Part shown: positions 34,227 through 43,805 of the stretch, piece by piece
Layout: every line of letters begins with the position of its first letter
Position numbering within the stretch: position 1 is the first letter of the stretch
Made by a program: the position numbers and the translations under genes
Source of the DNA: Coprococcus phoceensis
GTDB lineage: Bacteria > Bacillota > Clostridia > Lachnospirales > Lachnospiraceae
Length of the DNA stretch: 64,000 bases
Direction of reading: 5' to 3'
NCBI RefSeq assembly: GCF_900104635.1
Contig: NZ_FNWC01000007.1
Location: 372,001 to 436,000 of the forward strand
The notes under the pieces: model-generated
Seen by the model: only the letters and a program-made list of their open reading frames with translations
Told to the model about the DNA's origin: nothing
Database searches by the model: none

Positions 34227-35927
34227 CTATAAATTTAGTTTTCGATAACGATTCAATGCCGCAAATATTTCTTGTCTGCGCGGAAGTGCCATGTTTGTGT
34301 TCGGTGCAATGCTGGAAAATCCGTTTTGGTCAAATGTTTGATACAGAGTATCTACTAATGTCTGCAAGTTCTTTTTTCCGTCAATTGCATTACTCTCTAA
34401 ATGCTTGATGATGTATCCGAGCGCGGTTGTCTGTTCGGAGTCGGCAAGCTGCTCCACGTAGCGGAGATCAATCGTTTCCCGGTTGATCTGTACAGCATCT
34501 TTTCCAAGTGTCTTAACCTTGCATTTTCCCTGCGACCGAAATGCAGAATTTGGTTTTGGAATACGTTTATAATCCGGAATATCAGGAACAGCCAAATGGT
34601 CATAATCTGGCAATGGGAAGGCTTTTGCTTCCTGCTTGGCAAAGTCCGTGATGTCAAATGGCACATATTGATCCATCTGTAAAATCAAATCGGCAATATG
34701 AAAATAGGATCCAGAGCTTCCCGCTACGATGATGGATGAAATACCATATTGTTCAAAGAGCATTCGGGCACGCTCAATAAACGGTGTAATCGGCTCTTTG
34801 TTTCGATTGACAACGCGCTGCATCAATTCATCGCGGATCATAAAGTTTGTCGCACTGGTGTCCTCATCAATCAGAAACAGCGACGAACCGGTCTCCATCG
34901 CTTCGATGACATTGGCAGCTTGGGAAGTACTTCCACTGGCGTCTTCAGTATAAAAAGAGACAGTATCTTTACCATTTGGCAGATTGTTGATAAACATGGA
35001 AATATCTGTGTGTTTGATACTGCGACCGTCTTCTGCACGGAGTTTTACGGCAGTGTCATCTGTGATAACGTACTCTCTGCCGTCACCTGCAATATGATTA
35101 TAGACACCGAGTTCTAAAGCGTTGAGCAATGTTGATTTTCCATGATACCCGCCACCTACAATCAATGTGATTCCTTTTGGAATCCCCATTCCGATAAGCT
35201 CACCCTTATGTGGAAGAGACATCGTAACTTCAAGAGAAGCAGGAGAAGAAAAAGGCACGGCATCTTTCAGCGGACGTGGTGAAATGCCGGATTCTCTTGG
35301 AAGAACCGATCCGTTTGCGACAAAAGCTACGAGGTTTCGTCTTTTTAGCTCGTGACGAATGTATGCCTGATCTTCTGCGAGATCATGGATCTGCTGTAAT
35401 TTCTGGTGGTTCAATTTTGCATAAAATAAGGTGTTATACACGCAGTCAGGAAGAAAATCAAATAAAATCCGAATGAGTTCCTGTGCATTGATCGTTCGTC
35501 CGTTTGCCGGAAATCCAATTTCCATTCGAAGTACAATCTCTCCGTTTTTGGGATGGATTGTGCAGGCGGTACGCTCTAAAATTTCCTGCCTGCATTGGCT
35601 GATGGACAATAATCCACTTTTTCCGGAACCCTTCGCCTTAAAATTATAACGGTCAATTCCCTGGTGAAATTTGCGGGTCAGATAATCTTGAAGAGCGATC
35701 CTTTTTTCGTAACTGTCATACAGTATAGAAGGAAAACGAGCATCTTTTCCGAGAACACGGATGCTCACTTTGGATGGGGAGGCAAAAGGGTCTCCCTGCA
35801 CGTGGTCGATTGAGAGCACATAGCGGTCAAACTGATAGATACCTTTTGTTTCTTTGTAAGCTGGATAGCTTTTGCGGTGTATTCGATTTAATAAAGTCTG
35901 CAAGGCTGCAGAAGACTGTATAGCCAT
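34227..35927 (-). CDS. Predicted ATPase of the ABC class (PF09818-like)
   Basis: 566-aa cytosolic P-loop ATPase without transmembrane segments. The N-terminal ~230 aa is the alpha/beta domain typical of this family. Walker A is GGGYHGKST (258-266), an ABC-signature-like ASGSTSQAANVIEA lies at 330-343, and Walker B is LFLIDED (350-356). Signature before Walker B with short spacing is characteristic of this group, which is distinct from transporters. The structural homologue MRB1590 of trypanosomes binds RNA; the bacterial role is unknown. It is monocistronic on the minus strand and divergent from the pilus operon. Confidence 0.85.
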   Translation of the reverse strand: MAIQSSAALQTLLNRIHRKSYPAYKETKGIYQFDRYVLSIDHVQGDPFASPSKVSIRVLGKDARFPSILYDSYEKRIALQDYLTRKFHQGIDRYNFKAKGSGKSGLLSISQCRQEILERTACTIHPKNGEIVLRMEIGFPANGRTINAQELIRILFDFLPDCVYNTLFYAKLNHQKLQQIHDLAEDQAYIRHELKRRNLVAFVANGSVLPRESGISPRPLKDAVPFSSPASLEVTMSLPHKGELIGMGIPKGITLIVGGGYHGKSTLLNALELGVYNHIAGDGREYVITDDTAVKLRAEDGRSIKHTDISMFINNLPNGKDTVSFYTEDASGSTSQAANVIEAMETGSSLFLIDEDTSATNFMIRDELMQRVVNRNKEPITPFIERARMLFEQYGISSIIVAGSSGSYFHIADLILQMDQYVPFDITDFAKQEAKAFPLPDYDHLAVPDIPDYKRIPKPNSAFRSQGKCKVKTLGKDAVQINRETIDLRYVEQLADSEQTTALGYIIKHLESNAIDGKKNLQTLVDTLYQTFDQNGFSSIAPNTNMALPRRQEIFAALNRYRKLNL

Positions 35928-36019
35928 AATAAAAATCCTTCTTTCTTTTTGAAATACATTTATTTTATCAGAGAATAAGAAACGTTTCTAGCTTTTGTTG
36001 TATTATTTGTTTTTTTCTG

Positions 36020-36048
36020 TTGACAAATGAGTGGAATGAGACTATGAT
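36020..36048 (+). promoter_or_regulatory. Promoter of the pilus operon
   Basis: TTGACA (36020-36025), a 17-bp spacer and TATGAT (36043-36048). It leaves a leader of about 140 nt before the tip-pilin start. Confidence 0.75.
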
Positions 36049-36085
36049 AAAGGCACTCGTCTAAGAGCAATTCAATTATTCAAAA

Positions 36086-36099
36086 GGGATGATCATCCC
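36086..36099. promoter_or_regulatory. 14-bp perfect palindrome in the pilus leader
   Basis: GGGATGATCATCCC, about 30 nt after the predicted transcription start. Candidate operator for a dimeric regulator or a small RNA hairpin. A second, unused ribosome-site-like GGAAGGAGG lies at 36131-36139. Confidence 0.4.
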
Positions 36100-36192
36100 A
36101 AGTATCCAAAACGAGAACAATTTGCATATAGGAAGGAGGATCGTGTAAGGGAAACTATATTAACAGAAAAATTCAAGATTGGAGGAAAAAGT

Positions 36193-38514
36193 TTGAAAAA
36201 AATAAAACAGCTTTTTTCGTTCGTCTTAATCTGCGCGACGGTTCTTGGCACGCTGAGTGTTTATGCACAGGAGCCGAAAGATCCTCCTTCTGTGGGAGAA
36301 AAACTTCAGATGGCAGAGGAGATACGGGAAATTTTGCGGGAAGTAGGAGTTGGTACCGTGGAAGGATACGAGGAAATTCCAAGAGCAGAATTTGCGGCTA
36401 AAAGCACTATTTATGCGCAGGTATTGGAGGCGAATGTAGGCGCAATTGATATTGTGGATTACAATCAGACTGCGCCGGATGGCACTCCGTGGGTGATTTT
36501 AGAGCACTGGAACGAGGGGAGATTGGGAACAAGCAGTGGAGAAGAATTATATTGCGCGAATCCGACAGTTTCCTTTCGGGCAGGCTACAAAACGGCGGTC
36601 GATGCCGCAAAATATTATAACAAAGCCACGATTCAGATGATTGCGGCAATGTTTTATTACTATGATCATTATGCATGCAGTGGAATTAACAGTAACTACG
36701 ATTATCTGTTTAAGCAGTGCGCGGTCTGGTGGGTGTTGAATGAGGCACATCATTGGTATGGAAACGTGGTGATAGAGACCGGAAATAATGTGAAGTGTAA
36801 TCTGGGACACTGGCTTGCAACACACAAAAGTGAGTATATGGCAAATGGAATGGCATGGGCCAGAAAAAATTATCAGTATTTTCAGGATGCATACGGAATA
36901 ATGTATGAGGGTGCAGGACAACCGCTGAGTAAGTGGGGAGGCACGTACAAGCCGTTCGGCACGGTTCGATTAAAAAAAGAGTCTGCGAATCCTTCTGTGA
37001 CAACTCAGAATGGAAATTATTCACTTGAAGGAGCAGAATTTGGAGTGTATAAAGAGGCATCGCTTTCCGGATCATCCAGAGTAGGTGTGCTTAAAACAGA
37101 TGCAAAAGGGGACTCAAATGTACTTTCTTTGCAGGCGGGAACCTATTTTGTGAAAGAAATCAAGGCGCCAAAAGGGTACGCGCTAAATCCGGAGACGAAA
37201 ACAGTGACAATATCTTCCGGGCGTGAAAGTAAGGTAATGTTTGAAGATGTTCCACAACTTTGTCCAATTGAGATATTACTGAGAAAAACGGATGCGGACA
37301 CTGGAGAAAATAAGCCGCAGGGAGCAGCCACATTTCGTGGAGCAAGATTCACTGTAAAATATTATGACGGACTATGGGAAGAAGATACAGATCCGGAAAA
37401 GTTAGGTAAGACAGCAAAACGGACATGGGTATTTGAGACGGATGAAGACGGACAATGTTCTTATGGAAAGAAACATCTCGTATCAGGAGATGCGTTATAT
37501 GTGGATCTGAATGGTCGACCGGCTGTGCCGATTGGGACGATTACGATTCAGGAGACAAAAGCGCCGGAAGGATATTTGCTCAATCCGGAACTGTTTGTAA
37601 GACAGATTACGGCAAAAGGAAATACAGAATCCGTGGATACTTACAATACACTGGGTGTACCGGAGCGCATTTTAAAACTGGATTTGATCAAAAGACAGGA
37701 AGGCTTAGACGTCCCGATTCCGGGAGTGAAATTTGAACATGAAAGTCCAGATAGGAAGAAGGAAACGATAGAGACGGATCAAAATGGAGAATTGACACTG
37801 AAAGGACTACAGTATGGAACGCATAAAATTCAAGAGATATCTGTAATGGAGGGCTATCTGCTAAATGGAAATGTAATTGAATTCTATGTTGCACAAGACA
37901 ATCAGATCAGTATCACATCCAAGATAGATGATACGCTGGGAAAAGCAGAGATTCAGGTGACAGATAAAGGAAATATAATTGTGACCATGGAAGATCCTCT
38001 GGCACCGTTTCGACTTTTAATCCACAAAGAGAATCAGAAAGGGAAACGTCTCGAAGGAGCAGAGTTTACACTGTATGCAGAGAAGAAGTGTGAAAATGTT
38101 GTGATGAGAGGAGAGACAGGTACTGATGGGGTATTGGAGTTAAGAAATTTGGAAGTTGGAAAACGATACTATATGAAGGAGACCAAGGCGCCGGAAGGAT
38201 ATCGTATCCCAGTTGATCTGTTTGGAAATCCACTGGTGTATGAACTGTGGGTAGAGAGTATTCCGGCAAAAGATACGTTTCTGTTTTATGTAAATGGAAA
38301 AGCCTATGATACATCTGATTCGGACGGTATGTTTTCGGTAGGCGGAACAAAAGCGGACAGGGAGACACATGTCACGGTAATCAATGAAACGGGTATGAAA
38401 CTTCCGGATACAGGATCTAAATGGATGCTTCCAATGCTGGCAGCAGGAGGAATCTTATGCTTAATTGCAGGCAGACAACAGAAAAGAAAAAAGATAAGGA
38501 GAATAAGACGATGA
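36193..38514 (+). CDS. Pilus tip adhesin with thioester domain, CnaB/SpaA repeats and LPDTG
   Basis: 773-aa surface protein. Signal peptide about 1-25 (ends VYA). The N-terminal domain (about 60-250) has the thioester signature: C121 in ELYCANP and Q175 in FKQCAVWW, predicted to form an internal Cys-Gln thioester for covalent host attachment. Four SpaA/CnaB-like domains follow, each with an E-box-like segment (VKEIKAPKGY, QETKAPEGY, QEISVMEGY, KETKAPEGY). LPDTG (737-741), a hydrophobic stretch and a basic tail form the sorting signal. Start is TTG 36193, 8 nt after TTGGAGG. It overlaps the next pilin gene (ATGA). Operon position and layout fit a tip subunit. Confidence 0.85.
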   Translation: MKKIKQLFSFVLICATVLGTLSVYAQEPKDPPSVGEKLQMAEEIREILREVGVGTVEGYEEIPRAEFAAKSTIYAQVLEANVGAIDIVDYNQTAPDGTPWVILEHWNEGRLGTSSGEELYCANPTVSFRAGYKTAVDAAKYYNKATIQMIAAMFYYYDHYACSGINSNYDYLFKQCAVWWVLNEAHHWYGNVVIETGNNVKCNLGHWLATHKSEYMANGMAWARKNYQYFQDAYGIMYEGAGQPLSKWGGTYKPFGTVRLKKESANPSVTTQNGNYSLEGAEFGVYKEASLSGSSRVGVLKTDAKGDSNVLSLQAGTYFVKEIKAPKGYALNPETKTVTISSGRESKVMFEDVPQLCPIEILLRKTDADTGENKPQGAATFRGARFTVKYYDGLWEEDTDPEKLGKTAKRTWVFETDEDGQCSYGKKHLVSGDALYVDLNGRPAVPIGTITIQETKAPEGYLLNPELFVRQITAKGNTESVDTYNTLGVPERILKLDLIKRQEGLDVPIPGVKFEHESPDRKKETIETDQNGELTLKGLQYGTHKIQEISVMEGYLLNGNVIEFYVAQDNQISITSKIDDTLGKAEIQVTDKGNIIVTMEDPLAPFRLLIHKENQKGKRLEGAEFTLYAEKKCENVVMRGETGTDGVLELRNLEVGKRYYMKETKAPEGYRIPVDLFGNPLVYELWVESIPAKDTFLFYVNGKAYDTSDSDGMFSVGGTKADRETHVTVINETGMKLPDTGSKWMLPMLAAGGILCLIAGRQQKRKKIRRIRR

Positions 38515-40361
38515 AAAATAGAATGATGAAAACGGTGTGTGTATCGGTTTGCGCGGCAATATTATTGATGTCTGAACAGGCGGCATTGGCGGAAGTGTCG
38601 GCAGCATGGGAGACAGAAACCAAGAACCTGAATCCAGTCGAAACACCAGGTGGAATGGCAGATTTTAAAAGAGGAGATGCGAGTATTACAATTCGAGGAA
38701 ACAGCGGTCAGCCTCTCCGGGGAAAGAAATTTCATGTATATCAGATTTTCCATGCGGAAAATGCAGCAGGCGGAGAATCCATACAATATACACTCAATCC
38801 AAACTATGAGAAGCCGGTAAAGAAAGTGGTCGGCGAAGCAATTGGCAAAGACGCAGAACAGGTGACAGAGTATGAGGTGATTGATCATATCCAATCGCTA
38901 AATCAAAATCAGGTAGAAGGGGCAAATGAAGAGCAGCCATTGGAAGGCAGTTATAGTTCCTATCGGTATTTTGTGGAAAAATTGCGAGATCAAATCGCAA
39001 AAGATCAGGTAGAGCCTGATGTGGTTAGGGTAACAGAGACAAGGAAGGACAATTCGATTGTAATTGGAGGTCTGGATTATGGATATTATGTGACGGATGA
39101 AGTGAGTAATGTAGATGGAACCCATGCATCGTCTTCGCTTTGTATTGTGACAACAGCGAATCCGGATACGGATATGAATGTGAAGTCAGACTATCCAAGT
39201 GTGACGAAAAAGATACAGGAAGATGATTATAAAGAGATGATTGGAAATGACGGTTGGAATGATATTGCCGATTATGAAATCGGACAGACTGTTCCATATA
39301 AATACGAGTCCCGGGTTCCAAACATCAATGGGTACGACACCTATTACTATGCATGGCATGACTGTATGGATGAAGCATTGACATTTCATGAGGATTCTGT
39401 CGCAATTACAATTTATGAAACATCCGGTTCACAGTCAAAGTATTATACTCTGAGAAAAGATGAATTTCAAGTGTCCACAAATCTGGGAGATGATGAGACA
39501 TTTCGAGTGGCAATCAATGATTTGAAAGCGATCGTAGACAGAGAATTTGATCGAAAAAATGAAGTGGATGAAAATGTGTATGGGCAGAAAGTGGTTTTGA
39601 CGTATGAGGCTACTTTGAATGAAAAAGCAGCACAAGATACCGGGCGACCTGGATTTGAAAATGATGTGCGTCTGGAATTTTCAAACAATCCGGATTCGAA
39701 TGGCGAGGGAAGTACCGGATATACACCGTGGGATACGGTTGTCTGTTTTACATACAAATTAAATGGATTGAAAACCAATAATCACGGAGCAAAATTGGAA
39801 GGAGCAAAATTTCGATTATATTCAGATAAGGACTTAAAAAATGAGGTGTATATAAAGAAAATAGAAGATGGGTATTGCGTGATTAACCGTGATTTTTCGG
39901 GAAATTCTGTTCCGGAAGAGGCTGTTGAGATGGAATCAGATTCAAATGGTAATTTTATAATTTTTGGTTTGGATAGCGGCACATATTATCTGAAAGAGAC
40001 ATCAGCGCCTACGGGGTACCGTCCGATCTTAGATCCGATTGTACTGAAGCTTAAGGCTGTTTTTACGGAAGAAAGAAACAGCTATATCAAAGGAGAGGGA
40101 GGTACGGATAAAATTTTGCAGAAATTAGAGGCAAATGTATATATGAAGGAATTTTTAAATGGTGACTTTGAAGAGCGTAATATAGAACTTGTAACGGATA
40201 GTGAAAGTGGATCTGCAAATTTAAATGTCATTAATACAGTAGGAAAGAAATTGCCGGTGACAGGATCATCAGCTATGCTTCTTTTGGTTGGAGCCGGAAG
40301 TCTTCTTTTGAGTGGTTTTACAGTTTGCCTGCACAGAAAATATGGAGGACAAAAAAAGTAG
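38511..40361 (+). CDS. Major (backbone) pilin, SpaA/SpaD-type, LPVTG
   Basis: 616-aa shaft subunit polymerised by the adjacent class C sortase. Signal peptide about 1-27 (ends ALA). An N-terminal domain is followed by SDYPSVTKKI (226-235), which has a lysine in the place of the YPK-type pilin motif. A SpaA-type C-terminal domain carries the E-box YYLKETSAPTGY, and the sorting signal is LPVTG (581-585) with hydrophobic tail. ATG 38511 overlaps the stop of the tip gene and follows AAGGAG; the longer frame from 38421 lies inside that gene. Intramolecular isopeptide bonds are expected from the family. Confidence 0.86.
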   Translation: MKNRMMKTVCVSVCAAILLMSEQAALAEVSAAWETETKNLNPVETPGGMADFKRGDASITIRGNSGQPLRGKKFHVYQIFHAENAAGGESIQYTLNPNYEKPVKKVVGEAIGKDAEQVTEYEVIDHIQSLNQNQVEGANEEQPLEGSYSSYRYFVEKLRDQIAKDQVEPDVVRVTETRKDNSIVIGGLDYGYYVTDEVSNVDGTHASSSLCIVTTANPDTDMNVKSDYPSVTKKIQEDDYKEMIGNDGWNDIADYEIGQTVPYKYESRVPNINGYDTYYYAWHDCMDEALTFHEDSVAITIYETSGSQSKYYTLRKDEFQVSTNLGDDETFRVAINDLKAIVDREFDRKNEVDENVYGQKVVLTYEATLNEKAAQDTGRPGFENDVRLEFSNNPDSNGEGSTGYTPWDTVVCFTYKLNGLKTNNHGAKLEGAKFRLYSDKDLKNEVYIKKIEDGYCVINRDFSGNSVPEEAVEMESDSNGNFIIFGLDSGTYYLKETSAPTGYRPILDPIVLKLKAVFTEERNSYIKGEGGTDKILQKLEANVYMKEFLNGDFEERNIELVTDSESGSANLNVINTVGKKLPVTGSSAMLLLVGAGSLLLSGFTVCLHRKYGGQKK

Positions 40362-40380
40362 CAGATTCAGGAGATGAAAT

Positions 40381-41205
40381 ATGAAGCGAAAAGTAATGAC
40401 CATACTTTGCTTTATAACCGGATTTCTATTGTGCACATATCCGCTTGTGAGTAATCGTATTGAGCAAGAGAGGCAGCAAAAGGTGATCACCACTTATGAA
40501 AATGGGTTGGAGAAAACGAAAGATATGGAATCCGTGTGGCGAGAAGCACAAAAATATAATGAGATGTTACAGCAGATACATGGGAAAATAGTGGCTGGAA
40601 TGATGGAGAAGACACTTCGTGAGGAACATTATGAAACACTTTTGAATGTGTCGAAGACCGGAGTGATGGGAGTTATTGTAATACCAAAAATCAGTGTGAA
40701 GTTACCGATTTATCATGGGACGGAGGAAGATGTTCTGGCTGTTGGGGCAGGTCATATGGAAGGTAGTGCACTTCCGGTTGGAGGAGAGAATACAAGATGT
40801 GTGATTACGGGGCATAGGGGACTTCCAAATTCAAAGTTGTTTACAAGGCTGGATGAATTGAAGAAAGAAGATTTATTCTTTTTGGATGTTTGTGGAAGAA
40901 CACTTGCTTATGAGGTGTCGAAAATAGAAGTAATCGAACCAGAAATCACAGAGGTTTTGGAACCGGAAAAAGGAGAAGATTTAGTGTCTCTGATTACGTG
41001 CACTCCATATGGGTTAAACACACATCGTCTGGTAGTAACCGGAAAAAGAGTGCCTTATCGGGAGAGTGAAAGGAAGAACTTGCCAAAGAAGGTTCCGTCT
41101 ATACGAGAACTGTTCTTTGACGGACTTCCGGCCGCATTTCTTGTGTCTGTTTTTGTACCGAAAAAACGAAACAGGAGGAAGAGATGTTTAAGACAAAGGA
41201 AATAG
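40381..41205 (+). CDS. Class C (pilus-polymerising) sortase
   Basis: 274-aa membrane transpeptidase that joins LPxTG pilins to each other. N-terminal membrane anchor (about 7-24), a linker, then the sortase core: IPKISVKLPIYHGT (101-114), catalytic H145 (ITGHRG), C207 (SLITCTPYG) and R216 (NTHRLVVTGKR). A second hydrophobic segment near 243-260 and a basic tail are the class C hallmark. The DPF/DPW lid motif usual before the core is replaced by LLNVSKTG, so the lid is degenerate. ATG 40381 lies 19 bp after the major pilin. It overlaps the next gene by 22 bp. Confidence 0.9.
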   Translation: MKRKVMTILCFITGFLLCTYPLVSNRIEQERQQKVITTYENGLEKTKDMESVWREAQKYNEMLQQIHGKIVAGMMEKTLREEHYETLLNVSKTGVMGVIVIPKISVKLPIYHGTEEDVLAVGAGHMEGSALPVGGENTRCVITGHRGLPNSKLFTRLDELKKEDLFFLDVCGRTLAYEVSKIEVIEPEITEVLEPEKGEDLVSLITCTPYGLNTHRLVVTGKRVPYRESERKNLPKKVPSIRELFFDGLPAAFLVSVFVPKKRNRRKRCLRQRK

Positions 41206-41861
41206 TAATGTTGTTCCTGATGATTAGTTTTTTGACAGTGGGAGCATGGAAGAATGTAGAAGCAGCGAGAGGAGAAAGTCCTTTCATTCCGGAAGAAGAG
41301 TATAAAAAAGAGTTAGGGAAATATGGAAATATTCATATCAGCTTAACAGATGGGAAAAAGGGAACGAAAAAAGAAGGAGTAGAATTTTCCTATATAAAAG
41401 TAGCAGACTGGAAGGATGGAAGTTATGAATTGACAGAGCAGTTTGAGGCATCTAAAGTGGATTTGAATCAAATTGAAACAGCTGAGCAGTTAGAAGAGGC
41501 AGCTGAAAAATTAAAAGCATTCTCCGGTAAAAGAAGTGCAAAGGTCAGGGCAGACAAAAACGGTGAAATAGAGCTAAAGAATTTAGAGACGGGAGTATAT
41601 TTATTTGTGGCGGAAGAGCCAAAAGAGTATGATCGGATTACTCCGTTTCTGATTGCGCTGCCGACGTGGAATGCGGAAAGCAGAGAAATGTCATATGAAG
41701 TCGAAGTGATCCCAAAACATATCCCGATTGTGGAAAAGCAGGAAGCAAAGCCGGTTGAAACAGGAGATGCAATGCAAAAAACTTGGTATGGTATAGGTTT
41801 ATTATCTTTGGGAATCGTAGTGATTTTATGCATGCAGAACATTTGGAAAAAACAAAAATAG
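41184..41861 (+). CDS. Small minor (probable base) pilin
   Basis: 225-aa secreted protein. Signal peptide about 1-27 (ends VEA), a single pilin-type beta domain (about 45-180, with [16 protein letters not shown] and [11 protein letters not shown] typical of SpaA-type N-terminal domains), and a C-terminal PVETGD (190-195), hydrophobic segment and KKQK tail. The sorting signal lacks the LP of LPxTG, so which sortase attaches it is unclear. Its small size and last position in the operon fit a base subunit linked to peptidoglycan. The start ATG 41184 follows AGGAGG inside the sortase gene. Confidence 0.75.
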   Translation: MFKTKEIVMLFLMISFLTVGAWKNVEAARGESPFIPEEEYKKELGKYGNIHISLTDGKKGTKKEGVEFSYIKVADWKDGSYELTEQFEASKVDLNQIETAEQLEEAAEKLKAFSGKRSAKVRADKNGEIELKNLETGVYLFVAEEPKEYDRITPFLIALPTWNAESREMSYEVEVIPKHIPIVEKQEAKPVETGDAMQKTWYGIGLLSLGIVVILCMQNIWKKQK

Positions 41862-41875
41862 GTTAATATCGCACC

Positions 41876-41905
41876 TTGTCACATCCTTTTTGAATATGAT
41901 AGAAT
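41876..41905 (+). promoter_or_regulatory. Promoter of leuCD
   Basis: TTGTCA (41876-41881), an 18-bp spacer and TAGAAT (41900-41905), about 30 bp before leuC. Nothing in the short leader looks like a T-box or attenuator. Confidence 0.6.
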
Positions 41906-41937
41906 ATCAGACAGAACAGGAAAAGGAGGGCATCCAA

Positions 41938-43212
41938 ATGGGAATGACGATGACGCAGAAGATTCTTGCCGCGCATGCAGGACTGGAATCTGTAACTGCA
42001 GGACAATTGATTGAAGCCAAATTAGATGTGGTTATGGCAAATGATATTACAGGACCGATGGCGGTTCCGGTGTTTTATCAGATGGCAGATAAAGTGTTTG
42101 ACAAAGATAAGGTAGTGCTGGTACCGGATCATTTTACGCCGAATAAAGATATTAAATCAGCAGAAAATTCAAAATCAATCCGTGAGTTTTCAAAATGTCA
42201 GTGCCTGACACATTATTTTGAAATCGGGCAAATGGGGATTGAACATGCGATTTTGCCAGAAAAAGGAATTGTAGTTGCAGGTGAATGTATCATCGGTGCG
42301 GATTCTCATACCTGCACATATGGCGCACTTGGAGCGTTTTCTACAGGAGTAGGTACGACGGATATTGCAACCGGTATGGCAACAGGAGAATTGTGGTTTA
42401 AAGTGCCAAGTGCAATCAAGTTTGTGCTCACCGGAAAGCCGGGGAAATATGTCAGCGGAAAAGATATTATCTTACATATTATAGGAAAAATCGGAGTTGA
42501 TGGAGCACTGTACAAATCGATGGAATTTGTAGGAGATGGTATTGCGAATCTTTCTATGGATGACCGTTTTACAATGGCAAATATGGCGATTGAAGCCGGT
42601 GCTAAAAATGGTATTTTCATCGTAGATGAAAAAGCGGAAGCTTACATGAAAGAACATTCCGAGAAAGAGTATAAGGTTTATACTGCTGATGAGGATGCCG
42701 AATATGACGAAGTGGTGGAGATTGATTTGTCAAAGGTGAGACCAACAGTAGCATTTCCGCATTTGCCGGGCAATGCAAAGACAATTGACGAAGTAGAGGA
42801 GATGGAACCGATTAAGATCGATCAGGTAGTGATCGGCTCTTGTACGAACGGAAGAATGGAAGATATGCGCAGAGCGGCAGCGGTTTTGAAGGGACATAAA
42901 GTACATCCGGATGTGCGTGTGATGGTAATTCCGGCAACACAAAAGATTTATTTACAATGTATTGAGGAAGGGCTTGTGACAACATTTATTGAGTCGGGCT
43001 GTGCATTTAATACTCCGAGCTGCGGACCTTGTATGGGAGGTCATATGGGAGTTATGGCAGCAGGTGAGAAATGTGTATCTACAACGAACCGTAACTTCGT
43101 GGGAAGAATGGGACATGTAGATTCACTTATTTATCTGGCATCTCCGGAAGTTGCGGCGGCAAGTGCGATTGCGGGATGCATTGCCAATCCAGAGAAAGTA
43201 GGTGATAAGTAA
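41938..43212 (+). CDS. leuC: 3-Isopropylmalate dehydratase large subunit
   Basis: Iron-sulfur isomerase of leucine synthesis, 424 aa, the shorter archaeal/clostridial LeuC type (homoaconitase-like). The [4Fe-4S] ligands are the cysteine in [13 protein letters not shown] and the pair in [14 protein letters not shown]. The substrate region [20 protein letters not shown] is intact. ATG 41938 is 7 nt after AAGGAGGG; an upstream frame from 41890 is unlikely. Its stop overlaps the start of leuD (TAATG). leuA and leuB are not in the window. Confidence 0.94.
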   Translation: MGMTMTQKILAAHAGLESVTAGQLIEAKLDVVMANDITGPMAVPVFYQMADKVFDKDKVVLVPDHFTPNKDIKSAENSKSIREFSKCQCLTHYFEIGQMGIEHAILPEKGIVVAGECIIGADSHTCTYGALGAFSTGVGTTDIATGMATGELWFKVPSAIKFVLTGKPGKYVSGKDIILHIIGKIGVDGALYKSMEFVGDGIANLSMDDRFTMANMAIEAGAKNGIFIVDEKAEAYMKEHSEKEYKVYTADEDAEYDEVVEIDLSKVRPTVAFPHLPGNAKTIDEVEEMEPIKIDQVVIGSCTNGRMEDMRRAAAVLKGHKVHPDVRVMVIPATQKIYLQCIEEGLVTTFIESGCAFNTPSCGPCMGGHMGVMAAGEKCVSTTNRNFVGRMGHVDSLIYLASPEVAAASAIAGCIANPEKVGDK

Positions 43213-43703
43213 TGAAAGCATTAGGACACGTATTCAAATATGGAGACAACGTAGATACCGATGTAATCATTCCGGCAAGATACTTGAATTCTTTTGACGG
43301 AAAAGAATTAGCAAGCCATGCGATGGTAGATATCGATCCGGAATTTGCAAAAAAAGTAAAACCGGGTGATATGATTGTTGCAAATAAAAATTTTGGATGT
43401 GGTTCTTCAAGAGAACATGCACCGCTTTGCCTGAAAGAAGCGGGCGTAAGCTGTGTGATTGCAGAGACATTTGCCAGAATCTTTTATCGAAATGCAATCA
43501 ATATCGGACTCCCGATTATCGAATGTCCCGAAGCAGCGAATGGTATTGAAGCAGGAGACGAAGTAGAAGTGGATTTTGACAGCGGAAAGATTTATAACCG
43601 AACAAAGGGAACAGAGTTTCAGGGACAACCGTTTCCGGAATTTATGCAGAAACTAATCGCAGCAGGCGGATTGGTGAATTATACAAATAGCAAGAAAAAA
43701 TAA
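43212..43703 (+). CDS. leuD: 3-Isopropylmalate dehydratase small subunit
   Basis: 163-aa swivel-domain partner of LeuC. It has the family segments [16 protein letters not shown] near the N-terminus, the substrate-recognition loop [12 protein letters not shown], and [15 protein letters not shown]. Length is normal for this LeuD type. It is translationally coupled to leuC by a one-base overlap and followed by a strong terminator. Confidence 0.95.
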   Translation: MKALGHVFKYGDNVDTDVIIPARYLNSFDGKELASHAMVDIDPEFAKKVKPGDMIVANKNFGCGSSREHAPLCLKEAGVSCVIAETFARIFYRNAINIGLPIIECPEAANGIEAGDEVEVDFDSGKIYNRTKGTEFQGQPFPEFMQKLIAAGGLVNYTNSKKK

Positions 43704-43711
43704 CAGAAAAG

Positions 43712-43747
43712 ATACCCCGGCATAGTTTTTTTGTGCCGGGGTATTTG
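43712..43747 (+). terminator. Terminator of leuCD
   Basis: ATACCCCGGCA (43712-43722) and TGCCGGGGTAT (43734-43744), an 11-bp perfect stem with a T-rich loop, followed by TTG. The following promoter overlaps its tail. Confidence 0.8.
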
Positions 43748-43773
43748 ATTGCAGGAGAAATATATGATACAAT
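43745..43773 (+). promoter_or_regulatory. Promoter of the NhaC-type antiporter
   Basis: TTGATT (43745-43750), a 17-bp spacer and TACAAT (43768-43773), directly after the leuD terminator stem. Confidence 0.6.
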
Positions 43774-43805
43774 AAGGCAACTTTACGAAAATGAGGAGGA
43801 AAAGA

